From the NCBI GenBank assembly GCA_031418215.1, contig JANOXC010000103.1, positions 1 to 64,000 of the forward strand: a stretch of DNA of 64,000 nucleotides, read 5' to 3'. This document shows positions 17,097-25,867 of this stretch, one piece after another. Under the pieces are notes generated by a model, which worked only from the letters and a program-made list of their open reading frames with translations, was not told where the DNA came from and did not search any database. Within the stretch, counting starts at the first letter, position 1; each line of letters opens with the position of its first letter. The translations under genes were made by a program, and so were the position numbers. Source of the DNA: JANOXC01 sp031418215 (lineage in GTDB: Bacteria > Bacteroidota > Bacteroidia > AKYH767-A > OLB10).

Positions 17097-19952
17097 ATGT
17101 CCTACTATCAATTTACCGACCGTCATAATGGTCCTGACGCCAGCGAAACAGCAGCGATGCTAAAAATGATTGGTGTTGATTCCTTTGAGCAATTAATTAC
17201 CGAAATTATTCCTGCTGATATCCGCTTGAAATCCGGGCTTAATCTTCCTGATGCACTTGAAGAACATGTTTACTTACGTGAACTTCGACGGACGGCAGCA
17301 AAAAATAAAATATTTCGTTCTTATATCGGTTTGGGATACCACAGCACCATGGTGCCTGGTGTGATTCAACGCAACATTCTTGAGAATCCGGGATGGTATA
17401 CGGCTTACACTCCTTACCAGGCTGAAATTGCCCAAGGCAGGATGGAGGCATTGCTTAATTTTCAAACTATGGTTTGCGATTTAACCGGTATGCCATTGGC
17501 TAATGCTTCTCTATTAGATGAAGCCACCGCTGCAGCTGAAGGAATGACCATGTTATTTCATACGCGAAATAAGGAGGCAGTGAAAGATAATTGTCATCAC
17601 TTTTTTATTGCCGACAATTGTTTCCCGCAGACGATTGATGTACTAAAAACAAGAAGTGAGCCTTTAAGTATTGAGTTGACAATTGGTAAAGCTTCAACTT
17701 TCGATTTCAATAAAAAATATTACGGAGTGCTGTTGCAATATCCGGGTAAAGATGGCGAGGTAAATGATTATAATTCGTTTGTTACACGTTGTCACGAAAA
17801 CCATATCCGTGTTGTTGTTGCTGCTGATTTAATGTCGCTGGTTTTGCTAACACCTCCGGGTGAGTGGGGAGCCGATGTAGTTGTAGGAAATACACAACGG
17901 TTTGGTGTTCCAATGGGATATGGCGGACCGCATGCAGCCTATTTTGCTACACGTGAAGATTATAAAAGAGATATTCCCGGTCGTATTATTGGTGTTTCTC
18001 AAGACGTATCCGGTAAACCTGCTTTACGAATGGCATTACAAACCCGTGAACAGCACATTAAACGTGATAAAGCCACCTCCAACATTTGCACTGCACAGGT
18101 TTTACTTGCTGTAATGGCTGGTATGTATGCTGTTTATCATGGACCAAAAGGATTGCAGGCGATAGCTTCGGAGATGCATCAACGCGCAACCGACCTTGCA
18201 GCTTCATTGCAAAAAGCAGGATTTGAAATTATCTATAAAGACTTTTTTGATACGATTTGTGTTAAGGCCGGAGGAAAACAATCTGCCATTCGCGAAAGAG
18301 CATTGAATGCCATGATGAATTTCCGTTATGATGCTGATGATGCAATAACTATTGCATTGGATGAAACGACACAAGCAGAAGATGTGGTTGACATCATCAA
18401 TGTATTTACGAATGCATCTGCAAAGAATGGTGCAGTTGTTTCCAGAAAATCAAATTTGAAAACCAGGACATCAGCAGTATTAACAAATGCCGTTTTTAAT
18501 GTTCATCACAGCGAAACGAACATGCTGCGATATATTAAAAAATTGGAGAATAAAGATCTTGCTTTGAATCACTCGATGATTGCATTGGGTTCCTGTACAA
18601 TGAAATTAAATGCGACGAGTGAGATGATGCCATTGAGCTGGCCATTGTGGAACAGCATTCATCCGTTTGTTCCTGTTGATCAGGCAGCAGGATATTTGCA
18701 GATCATCTATGAACTGGAAAAATATTTATGCGAAATTACAGGCTTTGATGCTGTATCATTACAACCAAACAGTGGTGCACAAGGTGAATATGCAGGATTG
18801 ATGGCTATACGTGGTTATTTAATTGCCAAAGGAGAAGGACATAGAAATGTTGCATTGATTCCACAATCAGCTCATGGAACCAATCCTGCAAGTGCTGTGA
18901 TGGCTGGCTGGAAAGTGGTAGTTACAAAGACTGATGAAAAAGGGAATGTTGACATCAATGATTTAAAAGAAAAAGCTGCTTTATATAAAGATACATTGGC
19001 TTGTATTATGATTACTTATCCAAGCACGCACGGTGTTTATGAAGAAGGTATTCGTGAGATTACAAAAATTATTCATGAACATGGCGCCCAGGTTTACATG
19101 GATGGTGCCAACATGAATGCACAGGTTGGCTTAACGAGTCCCGGAATGATTGGTGCTGATGTTTGTCATTTGAATTTGCATAAAACTTTCGCCATTCCTC
19201 ATGGTGGCGGTGGCCCCGGTATGGGACCGATTGGTGTTGCAAAACATTTAGCTCCCTATTTATCTAACCATCCTGTAATTTCAACAGGCAGCGAAAGAAA
19301 AGGAAGTGCAGTGAGTGCAGCGCCCTGGGGAAGTGCCAGCATCCTTTTAATTTCCTACGGATATATTCGTTTGTTAGGAAAAGATGGTGTGAAGAAAGCA
19401 ACTGAATATGCTATTCTCAATGCCAATTATATAAAGAAGCGTTTAGAAGATCATTATCCGATTTTATATAAAGGCCGTCACGGACATTGTGCGCATGAAA
19501 TGATTTTAGATTGCCGTGCTTTCAAACAAACAGCAGGCATTGAAGTAACAGACATTGCGAAACGCTTGATGGATTTTGGTTTCCATGCGCCTACTGTTGC
19601 ATTTCCTGTTGCAGGAACACTGATGGTTGAACCAACAGAAAGTGAATCAAAAGAAGAACTCGATCGTTTTTGTGAAGCCATGATTGCAATCCGTGAAGAG
19701 ATACACGCTTTGGAAAATGGAAAAGCAGATCGTGAAAACAATGTGCTGATCAATGCCCCACATACAGCTGCTGAATTATGCAGTGATGAGTGGAACCATC
19801 CATACTCGCGTCATTCTGCAGCATTCCCCGCTGCATGGATTGCAGAAAATAAATTCTGGCCATCGGTGAAACGCGTTGATAATGCTTTTGGTGATCGTAA
19901 TTTGATTTGTACTTGTCCGGATGTGAGTTCTTATGAGGAGGTTGCTTCTTGA
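17097..19952 (+). CDS. gcvP: Glycine dehydrogenase (decarboxylating), P-protein of the glycine cleavage system
   Basis: 951 aa, the fused alpha-beta form of P-protein. The N-terminal half has FRSYIGLGYHSTMVPGVIQRNILENPGWYTAYTPYQAEIAQGRMEALLNFQTM. The C-terminal half contains the PLP lysine (Lys696 in LNLHKTFAIPHGGGGPGMG) and NSGAQGEYAGL, SAHGTNPASA and PTESESKEELDRFCEAM. It decarboxylates glycine and loads the aminomethyl group onto lipoylated H-protein. T, H and L proteins are not in the window. The last codons (from about 19890) are duplicated at 23930-23992, 4 kb downstream, so the 3' end may have been replaced or used as an integration target. Confidence 0.97.
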   Translation: MSYYQFTDRHNGPDASETAAMLKMIGVDSFEQLITEIIPADIRLKSGLNLPDALEEHVYLRELRRTAAKNKIFRSYIGLGYHSTMVPGVIQRNILENPGWYTAYTPYQAEIAQGRMEALLNFQTMVCDLTGMPLANASLLDEATAAAEGMTMLFHTRNKEAVKDNCHHFFIADNCFPQTIDVLKTRSEPLSIELTIGKASTFDFNKKYYGVLLQYPGKDGEVNDYNSFVTRCHENHIRVVVAADLMSLVLLTPPGEWGADVVVGNTQRFGVPMGYGGPHAAYFATREDYKRDIPGRIIGVSQDVSGKPALRMALQTREQHIKRDKATSNICTAQVLLAVMAGMYAVYHGPKGLQAIASEMHQRATDLAASLQKAGFEIIYKDFFDTICVKAGGKQSAIRERALNAMMNFRYDADDAITIALDETTQAEDVVDIINVFTNASAKNGAVVSRKSNLKTRTSAVLTNAVFNVHHSETNMLRYIKKLENKDLALNHSMIALGSCTMKLNATSEMMPLSWPLWNSIHPFVPVDQAAGYLQIIYELEKYLCEITGFDAVSLQPNSGAQGEYAGLMAIRGYLIAKGEGHRNVALIPQSAHGTNPASAVMAGWKVVVTKTDEKGNVDINDLKEKAALYKDTLACIMITYPSTHGVYEEGIREITKIIHEHGAQVYMDGANMNAQVGLTSPGMIGADVCHLNLHKTFAIPHGGGGPGMGPIGVAKHLAPYLSNHPVISTGSERKGSAVSAAPWGSASILLISYGYIRLLGKDGVKKATEYAILNANYIKKRLEDHYPILYKGRHGHCAHEMILDCRAFKQTAGIEVTDIAKRLMDFGFHAPTVAFPVAGTLMVEPTESESKEELDRFCEAMIAIREEIHALENGKADRENNVLINAPHTAAELCSDEWNHPYSRHSAAFPAAWIAENKFWPSVKRVDNAFGDRNLICTCPDVSSYEEVAS

Positions 19953-19956
19953 TTAG
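19890..19956 (+). repeat. gcvP 3'-end direct repeat, copy 1
   Basis: The last 21 codons of gcvP plus 4 bases form one arm of a roughly 67-bp direct repeat; the other arm is 23930-23996. By eye they differ at about five or six positions. The similarity continues weakly downstream (GGAGTTCGGTGTTCGG versus GAGTTCGGAGTTCGG). Confidence 0.85.
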
Positions 19957-20441
19957 TTTGGATTAAGGAGTTCGGTGTTCGGAGATCAATTTCAAGTTTT
20001 GAGTTTCTGGTTTGAAAAGGTTTGACATCCTACCACTGGCGTATCAGTGAGTGAATCTTTTTTCATTGATTTATATTTAAAAAATTCTTAAACAATCGCT
20101 AACAACCATGCCGTAATAATTTTAGGCGGGTATTAAATATTTTTTGGGGTTGATGAAAAACGGCTCAGAAAGCTGTTTTTAAAGTTTTACAATATATTAT
20201 CTGATAATAAAAATGCTGTTGTAAATGAAATCTCTTTATTAACTTCCGGTTCCAAAATTTGTCGCTTGTAAATGTTTATTTATCTAGTTGAGTGCTTGCC
20301 GAAACTACCGTTAACGGCATTAATTTGAATGCCTAAACTTTCATCGAAACCTTTTGAAGATGAATTCGTAGAACTTTAAAGAACTGCAACTAGTGGCTTG
20401 TTTCAGCTACTGATTTAGTCGTAAAAGATATCTTTACAGAA
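19957..20441. other. Intergenic region downstream of gcvP
   Basis: About 485 bases without a supported gene. It opens with TTTGAAAAGG-type word repeats, then an imperfect hairpin (CACTG 20034-20038 / CAGTG 20045-20049) resembling the one at 23910-23927. The remainder is AT-rich and should carry the promoter of the gene at 20442, but I see no clear TAnnTTTG box. Confidence 0.5.
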
Positions 20442-20996
20442 ATGATAGCAAAATCAATCCGGCTTTTTTTAGTTTATGTGGTGTTGCTTGTTTTTCTATT
20501 CAATAACTTCGGTCGATTTGTAATTTTCAAAGTACTGGAAACCAATAATTATTTAAACATTCAAAGAATACTAGCCAGCGATGATAAAACCAAGTTGTTT
20601 AAGCTGGAAATACCCTGGCATGACCTGAACAACAAGGAACGATTTGTGTATCAGGAAGAGACAGACGAAAATGAGATACTATACAAGGGGCACATATTTA
20701 ATGTGGCGTCAAATCAAGAAGTGACTGATGAAGGAATAACTTTTTATGGAGTCAATGATCCGTACGAAGAAGCGCTGATAGTAAAACTAAACGAATCCGA
20801 AAACGAGGGTATTGACCAGTTGCCTTCCAATTCGATGGTAAACCCGTTTTCAAAGAAGACCAATGATTTTTTAGCCATAAAGTATTTCGCTCCCGATAAT
20901 TCTGAAGTAGTTTTATATACCTACAACAGGCATTTCATGCTTGATTACAATGATGTTTTTCTTGAAGTCCTCATTCCTCCACCATTGCAGGCATAA
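20442..20996 (+). CDS. Membrane-anchored hypothetical protein preceding a TonB receptor
   Basis: 184 aa. One N-terminal hydrophobic segment (SIRLFLVYVVLLVFLFNNFGRFVIF, residues 5-29) is followed by an acidic, soluble domain with beta pattern (KLFKLEIPWHDLNN, EILYKGHIFNVASNQEVTDEGITFYGV). The N-terminus could be an uncleaved anchor, leaving the domain in the periplasm. No family is recognised. It is separated by 360 bases from the FecA-like receptor on the same strand, and the two form the whole gene content of the segment bounded by the gcvP 3'-end repeats, so a shared role in metal or siderophore uptake is plausible but unproven. Confidence 0.65.
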   Translation: MIAKSIRLFLVYVVLLVFLFNNFGRFVIFKVLETNNYLNIQRILASDDKTKLFKLEIPWHDLNNKERFVYQEETDENEILYKGHIFNVASNQEVTDEGITFYGVNDPYEEALIVKLNESENEGIDQLPSNSMVNPFSKKTNDFLAIKYFAPDNSEVVLYTYNRHFMLDYNDVFLEVLIPPPLQA

Positions 20997-21356
20997 TCAC
21001 AAAGCCGGAAACTTCTTCAATGCAGTTATTGGGATTCAATTATTTCCGTAAGAAAGTAATGGAACCAGTTGCGTTGTGGCTGCATTTCTCAACCGATTAC
21101 AGGGGTTGGTGTTGCTTTAAAAAAAATGCAGCATCACAAACCTTTCGTTAGCAAGAAATGCTCCGCAGATTATCCGGCATGGTCGTGCTTTTGTCATTTT
21201 ACCATTTAGGAGCATAAAGATACAGCCTGCACATGGGAAGCATCAGTTCTATGTAAGATCCTGTTTTACTTTCCTCCATGGCGATAAAATGGCGCAATAG
21301 TGCGCTGCCTGATTTTAAACTGCCCTGTTTATAATTTTAATCATAAACCAGGTGGT
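20997..21356. other. Intergenic region between hypothetical gene and TonB receptor
   Basis: 360 bases. No riboswitch, tRNA or convincing -7 box was recognised. An in-frame GTG at 21300 precedes the receptor ATG at 21357, but the intervening codons do not form a signal peptide, so they are treated as leader. Confidence 0.4.
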
Positions 21357-23693
21357 ATGAATTGCACAATCAAACATTTGAAACAAGCAAAATCATTGAA
21401 AAAAATTATATATATATTATTCACAGTATATGCCATGCATCCTTTTTGCAGGCAAGTTTCAGCACAACATGCACGACAGCATGCGGGAGTTCCTCTCAAA
21501 GCCGACTCATTGAACAAGGCCAATTTCGATTCACTCAGTAAATTTGAAATCTATCTGAAGGAGGTGTCTGTTGTAGCTTATAAAAACAAAACAGACATCA
21601 TGCAATTGCCCGATGTAGTCGGGACAAATATATATGCCGGAAAAAAAAGCGCGCTGATATTGGTGGACAATGTGCAGGGTAATGTAGTGACCAACACCAT
21701 GCGGCAGGTAGTAGCTAAAGTGCCTGGTATGCAGATATGGGAAAGCGATGGCAGCGGAATACAGATCGGGCTCGGTTCGCGCGGCTTAAGCCCAAATAGG
21801 TCGTGGGAAATGAATGTTCGTCAAAACGGATATGATATTGAAGCTGACCCCTATGGTTACCCAGAGGCTTACTATAATCCTCAGTTACAGGCCGTACAGC
21901 AAATTGAAATAATAAGGGGACATGGTTCCTTGCAGTATGGCCCGCAATTCGGAGGCTTGGTTAACTACATCTTGAAGGACGGCTCAGATATCAGAAAGCC
22001 TTTTCAGTATGAAACCTTTCAAACCTTCGGAAGCAACGGCCTCTTCAACTCCTACAATGCCATAGGAGGTGATACAAAAAATTTCCATTACTATGGTTTT
22101 TTTGATCACCGTAATTCAGACGGGTGGAGAGATAACAGTAAGTATAAAACCAATGTATGTTTTGGAACGTTTACCTACCGCCTGAGTAATAGAACGTCGG
22201 TGACTGCAGAATATACTCACTCTAATATTCTGAGTCAGCAGCCGGGAGGACTAACGGAAGAGCAAATAAAGGAAAATGCCAAAATGAGTAATCGCAGCCG
22301 CAACTGGCTGGGAATTACATGGCAGACTGCAGCTGTTGTTGCCAACCATACTTTTAAAGCGGAAACCAATACCCGACTGAATGTAAGATTATACGGTGTG
22401 TTCGGCAACAGGGGAGATATCGGATTTCTTAAACCACTTACCATAAATGACACTATTAACCCAGCAACATTGGAATATAATAACCGACAGGTTCAGCAGG
22501 ATATATATACTAATTTCGGAATGGAAACGCGCTTCTTGACGGACTATAAGTGGAAAGGGCGCAAGCATACCTTTTCAGCCGGGGTGCGTTACTTTCACGG
22601 TAATACCGATCGTTCAAGACTTGGAGTGGGCGACAGGGGAACGGAGTTTAATACCAACTTCCTAATTAAACAGCAGGAGCTGGACCTTCATTCATACGAT
22701 CAGGCAATATTTTTTGAAAATCTTTTCCGCATCACGGATAGGTTATCGGTTATACCCGGGTTAAGGTATCAACATCTTATCATGACAGCTTCCGGACGAC
22801 TAAGCTATAATTCCGATGGGTCTCAAAACTTTATTAAAGATGACAAGCGTGTCCGTGATATCCTGCTGCCCGGCATTGGTGCAGAGTACAAGGTTACATC
22901 AAAGACGAGGCTTTATACCAATTACACCCAGGCCTTCCGCCCTATTATGTTTTATGATGTAAGTCTCCTTCCAAACATAGAAGTAATAGATCCAGACCTG
23001 GAAGACTCCAAGGGTTATAATTTTGATTTGGGATACCGTGGTAAGGTTTACGATTACCTGTTTTTTGACATGAGCACCTTCATTCTTCAGTATAATAACC
23101 GCATTGGCACCAGCACGGAACAGCGCAGCGATGGCAGTACGTATTATTACAGGACCAATGTAGGGAACAGCACTACAAAAGGATTTGAGGGTTTGGTTGA
23201 AGTGAGTCCTATGCTATTTAGTGGCAAACCACATAAGTTTAATTACCAACTTTTCATGTCCTATAGTTTTACCGATGCGCGTTATGATGATTTTACTGTA
23301 AACGTATTTGATTACAAAACAAATACTGTCATAGAAAAAGTGCTTAATAATAATATGGTGGAAAACGCACCGAAGCATATTTTAAGATCAGGCATTACCG
23401 GGGAATATAAAAAGTTCTCCATTTCCTACCAGTTTAGTTATGTAAGTGAAAGTTATGCTGATGCAAATAATACGGTAGCTGATCCAACTGCGATAACAGG
23501 GTTAATTCCTTCTTACGCGATTTCCGATTTACATGCAACAGTGTCTGTGCAGCAAAATATAATACTCAAGGCAGGAATAAATAATCTGGCAGATGCACGA
23601 TATTTCACTCGCAGGGCAAATGCAATACCAGGTCCTGGTGCCATGCCCGCTGACGGCAGGTCATTTTATATATCAATTGGAGGCAAGTTCTAA
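21357..23693 (+). CDS. FecA-like TonB-dependent outer membrane receptor
   Basis: 778 aa from the ATG at 21357; the basic stretch and hydrophobic core (KSLKKIIYILFTVYAMHPF) ending in VSAQ make a signal peptide, which favours this start over GTG 21300. The plug region reads NTMRQVVAKVPGMQIWESDGSGIQIGLGSRGLSPNRSWEMNVRQNGYDIEADPYGYPEAYY, then VQQIEIIRGHGSLQYGPQFGGLVNYI, the canonical plug ending. The barrel ends with DARYFTRRANAIPGPGAMPADGRSFYISIGGKF, an aromatic C-terminal strand. The PYGYPEAYYNP pattern resembles ferric dicitrate-type receptors. There is no N-terminal carboxypeptidase-like domain, so it is not a SusC type. The ligand is unknown. A terminator follows. Confidence 0.9.
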   Translation: MNCTIKHLKQAKSLKKIIYILFTVYAMHPFCRQVSAQHARQHAGVPLKADSLNKANFDSLSKFEIYLKEVSVVAYKNKTDIMQLPDVVGTNIYAGKKSALILVDNVQGNVVTNTMRQVVAKVPGMQIWESDGSGIQIGLGSRGLSPNRSWEMNVRQNGYDIEADPYGYPEAYYNPQLQAVQQIEIIRGHGSLQYGPQFGGLVNYILKDGSDIRKPFQYETFQTFGSNGLFNSYNAIGGDTKNFHYYGFFDHRNSDGWRDNSKYKTNVCFGTFTYRLSNRTSVTAEYTHSNILSQQPGGLTEEQIKENAKMSNRSRNWLGITWQTAAVVANHTFKAETNTRLNVRLYGVFGNRGDIGFLKPLTINDTINPATLEYNNRQVQQDIYTNFGMETRFLTDYKWKGRKHTFSAGVRYFHGNTDRSRLGVGDRGTEFNTNFLIKQQELDLHSYDQAIFFENLFRITDRLSVIPGLRYQHLIMTASGRLSYNSDGSQNFIKDDKRVRDILLPGIGAEYKVTSKTRLYTNYTQAFRPIMFYDVSLLPNIEVIDPDLEDSKGYNFDLGYRGKVYDYLFFDMSTFILQYNNRIGTSTEQRSDGSTYYYRTNVGNSTTKGFEGLVEVSPMLFSGKPHKFNYQLFMSYSFTDARYDDFTVNVFDYKTNTVIEKVLNNNMVENAPKHILRSGITGEYKKFSISYQFSYVSESYADANNTVADPTAITGLIPSYAISDLHATVSVQQNIILKAGINNLADARYFTRRANAIPGPGAMPADGRSFYISIGGKF

Positions 23694-23718
23694 ATCACAT
23701 ATTATAGCTCTTGCTTAC

Positions 23719-23763
23719 AACCCCGATGAGGTATAAATAAAACTCACCGGGGTTTTTATTTTT
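23719..23763 (+). terminator. Rho-independent terminator of the TonB receptor gene
   Basis: Stem AACCCCGATGAG (23719-23730) pairs with CTCACCGGGGTT (23743-23754) with one internal mismatch, followed by TTTATTTTT. It begins 26 nt after the receptor stop. Confidence 0.8.
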
Positions 23764-23888
23764 CAGAAATACCGGGAGACAATGATATGTTGCAAGTACA
23801 AATAATCGCCGGATTAGATCACCACCCGACTTCGACATCAAACGTCAGTGAATCATTGAACCTGTCTTTGGAACAATTAAAAGACAAA

Positions 23889-23927
23889 GGGGAATGAATC
23901 ATTCCCCCATCACTGGTTCGCCAGTGA
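23889..23927. repeat. Two adjacent palindromes next to the gcvP remnant
   Basis: The first is a perfect 9-bp palindrome with a single central base (GGGGAATGA / TCATTCCCC, 23889-23907). The second has 7-bp arms TCACTGG / CCAGTGA (23910-23927) closed by a TTCG tetraloop, with flanking CCCC/GGGG able to extend it. They end 3 bases before the gcvP 3'-end copy begins. Confidence 0.8.
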
Positions 23928-23929
23928 GG

Positions 23930-23992
23930 GGTGATCATAATTTCATTTGTACTTGTCCGGATGTAAGTTCTTATGAGGAATTTGCTTCTTGA
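23930..23992 (+). pseudogene. gcvP 3'-end remnant (second copy of the last 20 codons)
   Basis: Reading in the gcvP frame, this encodes GDHNFICTCPDVSSYEEFAS and a TGA stop, against GDRNLICTCPDVSSYEEVAS at the true gcvP end. There is no start or upstream gcvP sequence. Three of 20 residues differ and the reading frame is intact, so it looks like the tail of a homologous gcvP rather than a fresh duplicate. It marks the right boundary of the 4-kb segment carrying the TonB receptor. The final TTGCTTCTTGATTAGT and following GAGTTCGG words match the region after the true gene. Confidence 0.85.
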
Positions 23993-24086
23993 TTAGTCGG
24001 GAGTTCGGAGTTCGGTGAAAAAATTTGTTTGATAAAGTTTGAAACGGTTTGAGGTTATTGAAATGGTTTGAAAAGTCTTTAAGAAA

Positions 24087-25853
24087 TCATCTTGCTACGA
24101 TTAACTTTTTCGTCTCTACAAAATCATCTGATTTGATTTGGATTAGGTAAATACCTGCAGTTAACCCGTTTGTTTGCATGTGAATAGTTTTTACTCTGTG
24201 ATACGCTTCTGATATTAGTTCTTTACCTGAAATATCATTAATTGCAATTTCAACATTGATTCGCTCAATTCCAAAATCAATTAAAAAATGATCCTTTGCT
24301 GGATTTGGATAAAATAAAATTTGACTATTGACCATATTTTTCTCAACTCCTGTAATTGAAATATTTCCAAGTCTAGCTACATAAATATCATCATTCCCGT
24401 TTCCTGAAATATCAGCATTAAAAATTATTGAAGCCCCAAAAGCCAGGGATCCACTGAAAAAATCACCGGCAACATACAAACTGTTATTATTATGCGGATC
24501 AATCGCAATTGAAAATGCCTCTTCTTGACTTGTGCCTCCAATACGTTTTGCCCATAAAAAACCACCGGAACTGTCCAATTTGGAAATAAACAAATCGTAA
24601 TCCCCCGTAGATGTTAAATAATAATTCGATATCGGACTGGGATCTGCATCGATTGTATTTTGAAACATCCCAAATAAATATATATTGCCTGAATCTCCAA
24701 TAGCAACACCTTTACCTCCATCAGTTAAGGCTCCCCCTGTTTTTTGAGCCCATTTAAAACTTCCTGAAGAATCAAGCTTCAAAATAAATGCATCCTTATA
24801 ATTAGGTGAGCTTGCTATAATAGTAAATATACCTGCTCCCGGATCAAAATCCGCTGTATCTTGAAAATCTCCAGTTACATACAATGCACCGGGTCCAGTT
24901 GTATCAAAAGCGATAGAATAACCGACATCCTGATTTCCGGTTCCTCCAACTGCTTTTGCCCAAACAAAATTTCCGGCCGAATCAAATTTACATACGAAAA
25001 TATCCGACTGATAAACCGACACCAGTTTGAAAATTCCCGGCCCGGGATCAAAATCTACCGTATCAGAAAATGTTCCTGTAATATATATTTCACTTGTAGT
25101 GGGGTCTGTGGAAATTGAGTATCCTCTATTTCCGCCCCTCGTACCAATTGATTTAGCCCAATTAAAATTACCTGAACTGTCCCATCTGCAAATAAAAATA
25201 TTTGAGCCAACACTTGAAAATAAATTATAATTTGCTGTTGTATCTGGGTTGAAATCTACAAACTTCGTAAAACTACCTGTCGTATAAATATTCCCAAGTT
25301 TATCATTGATCATACCATAACTAATAACATCTGCAGAAAGCGGACCCCCTATTGACTTTGCCCATATTAAATCACCTGTCTTACCATATTTACAAATAAA
25401 CATGTTAAAGCCCCATCCTTTTGCAATTAATACGTTGGGCCCATTTCCTGGATTAAAATAGGCGGTATCGTCAAACCAGCCGGTTAAATAAACGTTGCCC
25501 GAATCATCGATAGAAATATCAGTGCCATGATCAGCATATATTCCTCCTATACCTCTTGCCCAAAGATAATTACCGGAACTGTCAAGCTTAGCAAGATAAA
25601 CATCCCATTGCCCTTGATTGGTAATATTAGTTGTTAAAGGCCCCGGATCAAAATCTACTGTCCCCTCGTAACTGCCGGTTATATATATGTCTCCACTTCC
25701 TGATGGGTCAACTTTAACTTTATAACATTCATCTGACCCTAAACCTCCAATTCGTTTTGCCCATTCCCAACCGGGTGACTGGGCGTTCGAGTTAAGGTTT
25801 GCCGAGAGAAAAAAAGAAAATAAATAAATTAACAAATTACTTTTAACCTTCAT
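24087..25853 (-). CDS. T9SS-sorted SBBP-repeat beta-propeller protein
   Basis: 588 aa from the ATG at 25853; the longer frame begins with a TTG overlapping the upstream stop. A signal peptide (MKVKSNLLIYLFSFFLSANLNSNAQ) precedes about eight repeats of a GSGDIYITGSYEGTVDFDPGP type, each pairing IYITG or LYVTG strands with D-F-D-P-G loops. They match the SBBP (seven-bladed propeller) repeat pattern. The last 75 residues (VNSQILFYPNPAKDHFLIDF ... GIYLIQIKSDDFVETKKLIVAR) are a type A T9SS sorting domain. The protein should be exported by T9SS and attached to or released from the surface. It lies 14 nt downstream of the BNR-type gene and is probably co-transcribed. Confidence 0.88.
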   Translation of the reverse strand: MKVKSNLLIYLFSFFLSANLNSNAQSPGWEWAKRIGGLGSDECYKVKVDPSGSGDIYITGSYEGTVDFDPGPLTTNITNQGQWDVYLAKLDSSGNYLWARGIGGIYADHGTDISIDDSGNVYLTGWFDDTAYFNPGNGPNVLIAKGWGFNMFICKYGKTGDLIWAKSIGGPLSADVISYGMINDKLGNIYTTGSFTKFVDFNPDTTANYNLFSSVGSNIFICRWDSSGNFNWAKSIGTRGGNRGYSISTDPTTSEIYITGTFSDTVDFDPGPGIFKLVSVYQSDIFVCKFDSAGNFVWAKAVGGTGNQDVGYSIAFDTTGPGALYVTGDFQDTADFDPGAGIFTIIASSPNYKDAFILKLDSSGSFKWAQKTGGALTDGGKGVAIGDSGNIYLFGMFQNTIDADPSPISNYYLTSTGDYDLFISKLDSSGGFLWAKRIGGTSQEEAFSIAIDPHNNNSLYVAGDFFSGSLAFGASIIFNADISGNGNDDIYVARLGNISITGVEKNMVNSQILFYPNPAKDHFLIDFGIERINVEIAINDISGKELISEAYHRVKTIHMQTNGLTAGIYLIQIKSDDFVETKKLIVAR

Positions 25854-25867
25854 ACGTCCTGATTCTA

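Noticed and set aside
19953..24000. Integrase-bearing genomic island
   Set aside because: The boundary repeat is real but no integrase, transposase or tRNA was found in the segment; only the two genes are present, so the mechanism is left open.
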